20,939 bases of DNA from Kuafuiihalomonas sp964473255 (GTDB lineage Bacteria; Myxococcota; Kuafuiibacteriia; Kuafuiibacteriales; Kuafuiibacteriaceae), in assembly GCA_964473255.1 (NCBI GenBank), contig CAYYOT010000074.1:1-20939 (forward strand), written 5' to 3'. Each line of letters starts with the position of its first letter. Within the stretch, counting starts at the first letter, position 1. A program made the position numbers and the translations under genes. The notes under the pieces are model-generated. The model was not told the DNA's origin and ran no database searches. It saw only the letters and a program-made list of their open reading frames with translations. Shown in pieces: positions 1-7,298 of this stretch.

Positions 1-238
1 CGGGGGCATCGCAGCTCGGCGGCTCGATGCTGAGCTCGCATCTGGGGCGAAGCGCAGGGGCCTCGCAGCTCGGCGGCTCGATGCCGAGCTCGCATCTGGG
101 GCGAAGCGCGGGGGCTTCCTTGCTCGGCGGCTCGATGCCGAGCTCGCATCTGGGGCGAAGCGCGGGTGCATCGCAGCTCGGCGGCTCCATGCCGAGTTCA
201 CATCTGGGGCGAAGCGCGGGGGCTTCCTTGCTCGCCGG
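1..238 (+). repeat. 54-bp tandem repeat, about 4.4 copies, in frame
   Basis: Copies begin at 6, 60, 114, 168 and 222 (the last partial, fading near 238), and the array continues off the left edge. The period is exactly 54 bp, or 18 codons. Copies differ at a few positions only; at the fourth codon pair CAG (Gln) and TTG (Leu) give two versions, in the order Q, Q, L, Q, L. There are no unique spacers, so this is not CRISPR. It is a coding minisatellite within the preceding protein. Confidence 0.9.
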
Positions 239-434
239 CCCAGGTCCGTGGACGCCCCCGGACGGCGGTGGCCGTGGCCATGGCCTCGTGACTTCGGGGC
301 TCCGGACGTCCCGCTGGCCCCCGATGGGCAGCCGCTGGGGCGTCCTCGCGGCGAACCTCGGGGATCTTGGGCCCGACTCCAAGCTGGTCAGCGTCGGACG
401 GGCCGCGGAGCTCGGACTGCTGGACCCTGAATGA
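1..434 (+). CDS. 3' end of a repeat-containing protein (5' end outside window)
   Basis: The frame is open from the window edge (first full codon at base 3) to a TGA at 432-434, so this looks like the C-terminal ~143 residues of a longer protein and not a gene starting at the ATG at 27. It begins with four and a half copies of an 18-residue repeat (pattern GAS-Q/L-LGGSMPSSHLGRSA), followed by a Gly/Pro-rich stretch and a non-repetitive tail ending in LGLLDPE. Third codon positions are strongly G/C throughout this frame. Most differences between repeat copies are synonymous here (GCA/GCC/GCT, AGCTCG/AGTTCA), which argues that this frame is translated. The stop overlaps the start of the branching-enzyme gene (ATGA), suggesting translational coupling. 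I do not recognise the family. A DUF4912-type protein with a low-complexity tail is a possible guess from memory of similar neighbourhoods, but no DUF4912 domain is visible. Confidence 0.6.
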   Translation, partial: GASQLGGSMLSSHLGRSAGASQLGGSMPSSHLGRSAGASLLGGSMPSSHLGRSAGASQLGGSMPSSHLGRSAGASLLAGPGPWTPPDGGGRGHGLVTSGLRTSRWPPMGSRWGVLAANLGDLGPDSKLVSVGRAAELGLLDPE

Positions 435-1972
435 ACGTCGCCGACGGCTTCGTCGTCCTGCACCTCCACGCTCACCTGCCAGATGTCCGCCGTCCGGATG
501 ACTGGGCGGAAGACTGGTTTCATCAAGCGGTTGTCGAGACCTACCTACCCCTGATCGAGCGAGCCGAAAGCTGGCTGCGGGATGGCATCGAGGCGAGGGT
601 CGGCGTCTCGGTCTCGCCGCCCTTGGCGGCGATGCTCTCGGATCCAGAGCTGGTCCGCCGGACGGACCGACGACTGGAGGCGTTGATCCGTCTCAGCCGA
701 GGGCTCGTTTCGGATGCGACGTTCGGAAAGACGCTCCGTCATCTCGGCGAAACGTTGGAGCATCGCCAGCACCGCTTCCGTAGCCATGGCCTCTGCTTGA
801 CCGAAGCGCTGAAGCGGCTGGAGGAGGCTGGCCTCCTCGAGCTCGGCACGTCCGGGGCAAGTCACGGATTGTTTCCCTTGCTTTGGTCTCTGGACCCGGG
901 GCTCGTTCGGTCGCAGCTTCGGGTCGCGATGCGTCGTCATCGTCGCTTGTTCGGTCGGGACCCCACGGGGTTTTGGCTTCCCGAGTGCGCGTACGGCGAG
1001 GCCCTGGACGGGGCGCTCTGGGAGGAGGGCGTCAGTCACTTCTTCGTCGAGGCACACGCGGCCGAAGGCGCGGCCTTTGGAACATACTCGCCGCTCTTGT
1101 GCTCGTCGGGAGCCGTCGCGTTCCCTCGAGATCCGGAGTGTGCCATCCGCGTTTGGGGACCCGAGGTCGGATATCCGGGGGACGTACGCTACCGCGAGTT
1201 CCATCGCGACCTCGGCCGAGAGCTGATGCCGAGTCGACTGGAAGACGCGGGACTCCCGGGCGATGGCCGGCCGCTGGGGCTCAAGGTTCACCGGGTGACG
1301 GACCGCCGAATGGCCGCTCGGGACAAGCGGATCTACGACCCCGTCGAGGGCCAGCGCGCAGCCGAAGAGCACGCGGAGGACTTCGTGCAAATGCTCTCCG
1401 TTCGAGCGCGGAGCTTCCGCGAACGTACCGGTCGACCGGCGGTCATCACGGCTCCCTTCGATGCGGAGCTCTTCGGTCACTGGTGGTTCGAAGGCCCGCT
1501 CTTCTTGGATCGCGTCGTTCGACGTCTGGCGCGCCACCGAAGCTTGGTGCTCGCCAGCGCCGCCGACGTGATCGCGACACGCCCTCCGCTCGAGCAGCGT
1601 TCACCCCGAGCGTCCACCTGGGGGCGAGGAGGCCACTCCGGGACCTGGCTCAATCCATCGAACCACTGGGTTCAAGACGAGGTTGCCGATGCCGCGCGTC
1701 GCCTCCGGGACGCGATCCGCCGGTCCGATTCGAACCCGGATATCGAGCGGCTTCTCGACGCCATGACCCAGGAACTCCTGGGTATGACCGCGAGCGACTG
1801 GCCCTTCTTGATGACCGGGGGTGCGTTTGCGGACTATGCGGAGCGCCGAGTGCAGGCCCATGTCGAAGCGTTCAGCCGCCTGGAGGCGGGCTTGATCGCC
1901 CCGGAGTCCGGGGCCACGTCCGGGTCTTTGGACGTCGATCATCGAGATCTATTGGATGAGTCCTCCGCATGA
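431..1972 (+). CDS. GH57-family 1,4-alpha-glucan branching enzyme
   Basis: Predicted 513-residue cytoplasmic glycoside hydrolase family 57 enzyme, which would cut alpha-1,4 glucan chains and re-attach them as alpha-1,6 branches in glycogen-type storage polymer. Visible motifs: the N-terminal HLHAHLPDV (residues 11-19) that opens the GH57 barrel; GFWLPECAY (180-188), carrying the expected nucleophile Glu185; APFDAELFGHWWFEGP (341-356), with the expected acid/base Asp344; and a C-terminal WGRGGHSGTWLN segment (397-408) matching the family's WGEGG...WLN region. Length is typical of bacterial GH57 branching enzymes. The ATG at 431 overlaps the preceding stop, and the 3' end overlaps the phosphoesterase start (ATGA at 1969). 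No clear Shine-Dalgarno precedes it, consistent with coupling. GH57 also contains alpha-amylases and 4-alpha-glucanotransferases, but the motif set matches the branching subgroup best. Confidence 0.9.
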   Translation: MNVADGFVVLHLHAHLPDVRRPDDWAEDWFHQAVVETYLPLIERAESWLRDGIEARVGVSVSPPLAAMLSDPELVRRTDRRLEALIRLSRGLVSDATFGKTLRHLGETLEHRQHRFRSHGLCLTEALKRLEEAGLLELGTSGASHGLFPLLWSLDPGLVRSQLRVAMRRHRRLFGRDPTGFWLPECAYGEALDGALWEEGVSHFFVEAHAAEGAAFGTYSPLLCSSGAVAFPRDPECAIRVWGPEVGYPGDVRYREFHRDLGRELMPSRLEDAGLPGDGRPLGLKVHRVTDRRMAARDKRIYDPVEGQRAAEEHAEDFVQMLSVRARSFRERTGRPAVITAPFDAELFGHWWFEGPLFLDRVVRRLARHRSLVLASAADVIATRPPLEQRSPRASTWGRGGHSGTWLNPSNHWVQDEVADAARRLRDAIRRSDSNPDIERLLDAMTQELLGMTASDWPFLMTGGAFADYAERRVQAHVEAFSRLEAGLIAPESGATSGSLDVDHRDLLDESSA

Positions 1973-2862
1973 CTGGATTTCGCATCGCTCACTTTTCGGA
2001 CATCCATGTAACGGTGCCTCCCTTGGAGCAGCCGCTGACGGAGCTCTTCTCGAAGCGGTTTGCCGGCGCGGCCAACTATTACGTCGGTCGGCGTCGAGAG
2101 CGTTTCGGTGCGGTCACGGAGCAGGTCTCGCGTCTTCTTCGTGCGATCGACGATCATGATGTCGAGCACGTGCTCTGTACGGGCGATCTCACGTCGATGA
2201 GCTATGCGCGGGAGTTCGAGCAATGCGCCGCGCTCTTCGGTTCTCGCCTTCGTCGGCCCGACCGGCACACCGTCCTCCCCGGGAACCACGATCGCTACAC
2301 GACCGACGCGGTTCGCCGGGGCTGGTTCGAGCATTGGTTCGGCGATCTGAGCGCGGACGGAGCCGGATGGCCGTTTCGCAAGGATCTCTCGTGTGGCGTG
2401 AGCATCATCGCTCTCGATGTCAGCCGCCCGCGGCTCGTCGACTCGTCGGGTTGGTGTGGGCCGGAGCAGCGAGAGCGGCTGCGACTCATGCTCGCGAACC
2501 CGGACCTCGAGGACCGATTCGTGATCGTTGCCCTGCACTACGGGCTGGTGCTGGACGATGGTCGTCCCGACCGGATACAGCACGGCCTCCGGGACTGGAG
2601 GGAGGTCACGAAGGTTCTTCGACAGGCCCGGCCCCAGCTGGTGGTGCACGGACACCTTCACCACGCTTTCGTGGTCGACTACGAGGGTTTGGTCATTTCG
2701 TGCGCCGGTAGTGCCACCGATCTACGTCAAGACGGGGGCTGGTCGCTGTATGAAGGCGAGGTCGGTGCTCCGGGCCTAACTGTGCGTCGCATGCGCTGGA
2801 GCGACACCGAGCAAGCCTTCGTCGAGGCCTGGAGTCGAGATGTCGAGGTGCCCGCCGCATGA
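1969..2862 (+). CDS. calcineurin-type metallophosphoesterase
   Basis: Predicted 297-residue dinuclear-metal phosphohydrolase. All five blocks of the fold are present in order: SDIHV (Asp11, His13), TGDLT (Asp73), PGNHDRY (Asn106, His107), ALHYG (His190) and VVHGHLHH (His229, His231). The arrangement and length are like CpdA/Icc-type cyclic-nucleotide phosphodiesterases and related class III enzymes, but substrate cannot be read from sequence. There is no signal peptide or membrane segment; the first metal ligand lies at residue 11, so the protein should be cytoplasmic. The start overlaps the branching-enzyme stop (ATGA) and the end overlaps the barrel-protein start (ATGA at 2859), placing it in the middle of a coupled operon. 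Confidence 0.9.
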   Translation: MTGFRIAHFSDIHVTVPPLEQPLTELFSKRFAGAANYYVGRRRERFGAVTEQVSRLLRAIDDHDVEHVLCTGDLTSMSYAREFEQCAALFGSRLRRPDRHTVLPGNHDRYTTDAVRRGWFEHWFGDLSADGAGWPFRKDLSCGVSIIALDVSRPRLVDSSGWCGPEQRERLRLMLANPDLEDRFVIVALHYGLVLDDGRPDRIQHGLRDWREVTKVLRQARPQLVVHGHLHHAFVVDYEGLVISCAGSATDLRQDGGWSLYEGEVGAPGLTVRRMRWSDTEQAFVEAWSRDVEVPAA

Positions 2863-4493
2863 GGCCGCGCCCGGTCCCGTCACTCGCCGGCGTGGGACTG
2901 GTACTCGCGGGCTCGATCGCCTTTGGGCAGGAGGCCCAGAAGGAGGTCTCTCGACGAACGGGTTTGAGCGAGACGCGCGACCCACCGCGGCTGAAGGTCT
3001 CGGGAAACGTGGTGTTCTCCGCACAGGTCTACGAGGGAGTCGTGGGCCTCCCGGCGAGGACTCCGATCGATGCTGCGGTGGCGCGCAAAGCGGAGGTCAC
3101 GATCCTGCGTTTTCTACGGCGGTCGGGCTACGATCTCGCTCGGGTCGCCGCTCGTCCGGGCGACGGTGTCGTGGAAGTCGTCGTCGACGAGGGTCGCCTC
3201 GACCAGATCGTCTTCCCCGACCAGGACGCCCTGCGCGCCATGGGTATGAAGCTGGCGCTCGACCTTCCCAGCGACGTTTTCAACCGCGTCGACTTCGAAG
3301 CGCAGCTCCCCGACCTCGAAAATCAGTTTGGAGTCACCATCCAAGGCTATGAGCTCGTGCCGGCGATGGAGGACCCACGTTCCGGCTTCGAGCTGATGGC
3401 GCTACCGGGGTTCAAGCAGCTCTCCGATTGGCTGGAGCTTCCGCAGCCGGGACAGTGGAACCTATTCGTCTACGCGTCCCGCGAGGAGCTGCCGCCCGGG
3501 CTCGAGTTCGACGCCGATGCCGAGGGACCGGACGGTCTCGTGATGCGCCTCGTCTATCGATGGCGGTCGTTGTTCGCCGGTGATGACCGATTCGAAATCG
3601 CTCCCGAGGTCGGGCTCCGGGTGCAGGACATCGTGGAAGATCCCCAGGGCCGACGGCCGTGGTCGCGACTCGGCGGGTCGTTGCGCTATTTGACCCCGGC
3701 GATCGGTCGCTCCACGGTTCGTCCGTACGTGTGGCCGCGAGCCATCGTCATCAATCGGCAGCGGCTGGACCTCGACCTCCCGAGCTACGACTACTTTCTG
3801 TTCGAAGGGCTGACCGGAGTGGTGATCCCGATTACCCCCGGTTTCCAGCTGGGCCTCGGGGCTGGAGTCCAAGTACGCAACCTGCTCGACGTGACGGAGG
3901 GCGACACGGAGCCGCCGCTTCCTCGCGTCGACCCGAATGATGGGGTTCGGGGCATCTTTGGTGCGGTGCTTCGTTTTCAGCTGGGCAGCGATCGCTTCCG
4001 TATCGATCGTCGGCACCGGATTCGCCTCGAGGGTCGCGCCTATGTACCGGCCCAAGAGCAGCAGCTCGGCTACCTTAGGCTCACCTACGACAAGACTTTT
4101 GCCTTCGGCTACGACGACTTCATCATCGGCTTCGATACCGAAGGTCTTTATGGAGACGTTGCATTCACCGAAGAGATTCGTGTGGCCGACCATCTTCGGG
4201 GACTCTTCGGCGACAACTTCTACACCGATGGTATCGGCAGTCTCCGGCTCGAGTATCGCTATGCCCTCGTGCGAGAGTTCTTCAAGATCGGCCTCTTTCA
4301 CGATCTGGCCCTGTTTCGCGGGGTGGACCGAGAAACCGGCCGCGAGTTTCCTCGCCTCGCCAATGCTTTCGGACCCGGCGTTCACGCGCTCTTGTTCGAT
4401 ACGTTCCAGTTCAGCCTATACGGGGTCTTTGGTTTCATGACCGACGAGAAAGGCGCCGTCGCGGCGGCCCTCAACGTGACTCAGCTCTTTTGA
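2859..4493 (+). CDS. POTRA / Omp85-type outer-membrane beta-barrel protein
   Basis: Predicted 544-residue outer-membrane protein. It starts with a basic n-region and hydrophobic core ending near AFG-QEAQ (residues 1-23), a plausible Sec signal peptide. Residues ~45-113 have the beta-alpha-alpha-beta-beta pattern of a POTRA domain, closing with VVEVVVDEGRLDQIVF, a hallmark of POTRA edge strands; a second, divergent POTRA may follow to about residue 185. From about 200 onward the sequence is a series of amphipathic, aromatic-rich strands, ending in TQLF with the terminal Phe typical of barrels folded by the Bam complex. A GAGGTG sequence at 2845-2850 sits 8 nt before the ATG, one of the few good ribosome sites here. 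The family (BamA/TamA/TpsB-like) inserts or exports proteins; the partner is unknown. It converges on the AbgT gene with only 18 bp between. Confidence 0.8.
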   Translation: MRPRPVPSLAGVGLVLAGSIAFGQEAQKEVSRRTGLSETRDPPRLKVSGNVVFSAQVYEGVVGLPARTPIDAAVARKAEVTILRFLRRSGYDLARVAARPGDGVVEVVVDEGRLDQIVFPDQDALRAMGMKLALDLPSDVFNRVDFEAQLPDLENQFGVTIQGYELVPAMEDPRSGFELMALPGFKQLSDWLELPQPGQWNLFVYASREELPPGLEFDADAEGPDGLVMRLVYRWRSLFAGDDRFEIAPEVGLRVQDIVEDPQGRRPWSRLGGSLRYLTPAIGRSTVRPYVWPRAIVINRQRLDLDLPSYDYFLFEGLTGVVIPITPGFQLGLGAGVQVRNLLDVTEGDTEPPLPRVDPNDGVRGIFGAVLRFQLGSDRFRIDRRHRIRLEGRAYVPAQEQQLGYLRLTYDKTFAFGYDDFIIGFDTEGLYGDVAFTEEIRVADHLRGLFGDNFYTDGIGSLRLEYRYALVREFFKIGLFHDLALFRGVDRETGREFPRLANAFGPGVHALLFDTFQFSLYGVFGFMTDEKGAVAAALNVTQLF

Positions 4494-4511
4494 CGAGGCG
4501 TCGGGCAGCCA

Positions 4512-6029
4512 TCAGCCGGCGAGACGTATCGGACTGTTCGGGCCGACCGGGAGTCCCAACAAAAACCAAGCGATGAGCATGATCGTCCAGCCGACGAGAA
4601 GTACGGCCGCGTACGGAACCAGGTACGAGAGTACGGTACCCACTTTGCTCTGCTCCGAATCCTCTTCGGCGATCCAGCCCAGGAGCAGCGGGAAGTACGG
4701 ATACAGTGGGCTCACGCAGTTCGTGATCGAGTCGCCTAGCCGATAGACTAGCTGCGTAAAGGCCGGATGGTACCCGAGCTGCATGAACATCGGCACGAAG
4801 ATGGGAGCGAAAATCGCCCACTTGGCCGATGCGCTTCCCAGGAATAGGTTGGCGACGGCGACCGCGCAAATGAAGGCGATGAAGAAGGGGATGGGATAGC
4901 TGGACGCCCCCATCTCACGAAGAACCTCCGCCCCTCCGAATGCTACGAGGCGATCGAGTCCGGTGTACTGAAAGAGCCTCGTGAACTGCGATATGGCGAG
5001 AACCAGCACGATATACGGGCCCATTCGCCGCATCGACTCCGACATGAACGCGAGGATGTCGTCGGCCCGTTGAATGGTTCCGGCCACCCGTCCGTAAACG
5101 ATGCCGCCCAGCGCGAAGAGCGAAAACAGGATCGGCACCAGCCCCTTGAAAAACGGAGACCGCCAAAACATGGCCGGGTCGTCGGCGCGCAGCATGCCGT
5201 TCGGCGGGAGCAGGGTGGCGAGCCAAACTGCGGACAGGCCCCCGATCGCAACCGTAGCCCAGATGATTCCGCGCCGCTCGTTGTCCTGGATACGAGGGAT
5301 TTCGGCCGTCCCCCCCGAAGCAAAAGAGCCGAAGCGGGGCTCGACGAGGCGGTCGGTCACGAAGGTGCCGAGCGTTGCCAGGAAGACGACACTCGCGACC
5401 ATGAAGTACCAGTTCGCGAGGACCGACACCTCGGGCTCGCCCCCGGTGGCGGCGTTGGTCAACGACATGGCCAAGACGTCGGTCCCGGCGGGAAAGACGT
5501 TGGCCGTGAACCCGGCCGTTGCGCCGACATATCCGACGAGGAGTCCGGCAATGGGGCTACGGCCGAGCTGACGAAAAACGACGGCGGCCAGGGGCGGCAT
5601 GACGACGACGCCCGCGTCGGATCCGATGTTCCCGCAGGCCGCCAGAGCGAAGAGGGCGGGAACGATCATGCGCTTCGGTACGGCCCCGGCAACGCCGCGC
5701 ATGACGGCGGGGATGAGCCCTGCACCTTCCGCAATGGAAACGCCCATCAGCATGACCAGCACGAGACTCAAAGGCTCGAAATGACCGAAGTTCTCGACCA
5801 TGTGCAGGACGAACCAGCGGAGGGCGTCGCCGGTGAGGAGCGACTTGGCCACGTACGTCGTGTCTCCGTCCGTCGCGCTCCAGCCCAGACGAACCGCCAC
5901 CTCGGAGAGAACCATGAGCATGACGATCAAGTTCAAGAACAACCAGAAGGGGTGCGGGAGCCGATTGCCGACGCGCTCCACCGCGTCCAGCGCTCGCAGG
6001 TAGAGGGCTTGAGACCCGGAAACAGACAC
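4512..6029 (-). CDS. abgT: AbgT-family transporter
   Basis: Predicted 505-residue inner-membrane protein with about ten or more hydrophobic segments. It matches AbgT (p-aminobenzoyl-glutamate transporter) in its N-terminal NRLPHPFWLFLNLIVM, in the ACGNIGSDAGVVVMPPLAA block (131-149) and in GFTANVFPAGTDVL (173-186), which lie in the two re-entrant hairpin regions of the family. Length is normal. Members take up p-aminobenzoyl-glutamate for folate synthesis or export sulfonamides; which applies here is not decidable. The start is GTG at 6029. It follows the aminotransferase gene by 48 bp on the same strand, so it is probably the last gene of a prfC-aminotransferase-abgT transcript, and it converges with the barrel-protein gene. 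Confidence 0.9.
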   Translation of the reverse strand: MSVSGSQALYLRALDAVERVGNRLPHPFWLFLNLIVMLMVLSEVAVRLGWSATDGDTTYVAKSLLTGDALRWFVLHMVENFGHFEPLSLVLVMLMGVSIAEGAGLIPAVMRGVAGAVPKRMIVPALFALAACGNIGSDAGVVVMPPLAAVVFRQLGRSPIAGLLVGYVGATAGFTANVFPAGTDVLAMSLTNAATGGEPEVSVLANWYFMVASVVFLATLGTFVTDRLVEPRFGSFASGGTAEIPRIQDNERRGIIWATVAIGGLSAVWLATLLPPNGMLRADDPAMFWRSPFFKGLVPILFSLFALGGIVYGRVAGTIQRADDILAFMSESMRRMGPYIVLVLAISQFTRLFQYTGLDRLVAFGGAEVLREMGASSYPIPFFIAFICAVAVANLFLGSASAKWAIFAPIFVPMFMQLGYHPAFTQLVYRLGDSITNCVSPLYPYFPLLLGWIAEEDSEQSKVGTVLSYLVPYAAVLLVGWTIMLIAWFLLGLPVGPNSPIRLAG

Positions 6030-6077
6030 GGAGGCTGGCCTAACCGGAGGACGGAACGGTCGGCAACCTTCGCGTTC

Positions 6078-7289
6078 TCAGACGTCGGTCGACTCCCCGA
6101 GCTCGGTACGAACGACGTGTGCCAAGCGATGGTACTGCTCGAGATGGTTGTAGGCCTGGGCCGAGACCCGAAGCCAGCGGGCGGGCGGACCCGGCCAGAT
6201 GGAGATCGGAACTTGCAGCCGTTCTCGCGCCAGGGCGCGCTCCAGCGGCGTCGGAGTCGGGGACGCGAACGCGCCGGGGGTCGGCGGCTCGCCCGTTCGG
6301 TTCGCGGTTCGGTCGTCATCCGGCAAGCGGACGGCGGCCATGCTGCCCACCATCGATTCCGGGGCCGGCGCGTCCGTTTCGAGATGGTCCATCAGGACTC
6401 GGCGAGCGGCCAGGGCGAGGCTCCGGTTGGCGGCCATCAGCTCGCCCAGACCCTCTCCGAAGCGCTCTTCCAGGACGTCGAGGGCCGCGGGAATCGCGAA
6501 GACCGCCGTGGGGTCACGGGTACCCGTCCAGTCGAACGACAGGCGAAACCGGTCGCGGTCGGCTTCGATGTAGTGGGATAGCACGAGAGGCTCGATCTCC
6601 GCTTGTCGGTCTCGCCGTACGACGAGGTAGGCTGCACCCTTCGGTGCGCATAGCCACTTGTGGGCGTTCCCGGTGTAGTAGGCGGGCTGCAGTGCGGAAA
6701 GGTCGACCGAGCACTGACCGGCCGCGTGCGCTCCATCGACGAGAACGTCGATCCCGCGGGCCTCTAGACGCCTTACGATGGCGTCGATGGGAAAGACCAG
6801 CGCGGTGGGGCTGGTGACGTGGCTGACCAAGGCCAGCTTCGTGCGCTCGGTCGTCGCCTCCACGATCCGAGTCGTTACCTCTTCGGGGTCGACGACCGGG
6901 AGCGGAATCCGAACCCGAACCGGTCGAAAGCCACGTCGAGCGGCCAGATGATCGAGCGCCTTCAGGCAGGCACCGTATTCGTGATCCGTTGCCAAGACCT
7001 CATCGCCGGGCCCGAGCGGCAGCGACCGCAAGACCGTCGAGACGCCCTCCGTCGCGTTGGCGACGAACACGAGGTCTTCGGGGTTCGCGTTCAAGAACGC
7101 GGCGAGTCGACGACGCGATACGTCCAGGAACTCAGGATATCGTTCGCGAAAGAAGCGGACGGGATCTTGCTCCATTTCTTCTCGGAGTCGCTGCTGGATG
7201 TCGAGGACCGGACGTGGACAGGCTCCGAAGGACCCGTGATTGAGAAAGTCGATCGTCGGGTCCAGCGCCCAGAATTCGTCCCCGGACAT
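6078..7289 (-). CDS. class V PLP-dependent aminotransferase (isopenicillin-N epimerase-like)
   Basis: Predicted 403-residue fold-type I PLP enzyme. It opens with FLNHGSFGACP (residues 15-25), the signature start of the isopenicillin-N-epimerase/cysteine-desulfurase-like branch. The PLP-ring-stacking and Asp region is VLVDGAHAAGQ (182-192, Asp185 and His188), and the Schiff-base lysine is Lys211 in GNAHKWLCAPKG. The C-terminal third contains a proline/threonine-rich insert (around residues 325-350, PPTPGAFASPTPTP) before the small domain. The substrate is unknown; related proteins include racemases, C-S lyases and EgtE-like enzymes. It starts 9 bp after the prfC stop and precedes abgT, indicating one transcription unit; the functional link is not evident. 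Confidence 0.85.
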   Translation of the reverse strand: MSGDEFWALDPTIDFLNHGSFGACPRPVLDIQQRLREEMEQDPVRFFRERYPEFLDVSRRRLAAFLNANPEDLVFVANATEGVSTVLRSLPLGPGDEVLATDHEYGACLKALDHLAARRGFRPVRVRIPLPVVDPEEVTTRIVEATTERTKLALVSHVTSPTALVFPIDAIVRRLEARGIDVLVDGAHAAGQCSVDLSALQPAYYTGNAHKWLCAPKGAAYLVVRRDRQAEIEPLVLSHYIEADRDRFRLSFDWTGTRDPTAVFAIPAALDVLEERFGEGLGELMAANRSLALAARRVLMDHLETDAPAPESMVGSMAAVRLPDDDRTANRTGEPPTPGAFASPTPTPLERALARERLQVPISIWPGPPARWLRVSAQAYNHLEQYHRLAHVVRTELGESTDV

Positions 7290-7298
7290 GGACCGTTC

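Noticed and set aside
1..238. Possible CRISPR array
   Set aside because: Repeats are head-to-tail with no unique spacers and are in a coding frame.
248..430. 60-codon plus-strand ORF before the branching enzyme
   Set aside because: The other plus frame (to 434) has better third-position GC, carries the repeat with synonymous differences, and overlaps the next start.
5070..6581. 503-codon plus-strand ORF
   Set aside because: It is antisense to the abgT and aminotransferase genes, both of which have clear family motifs; composition is Arg/Gly/Asp-rich shadow.
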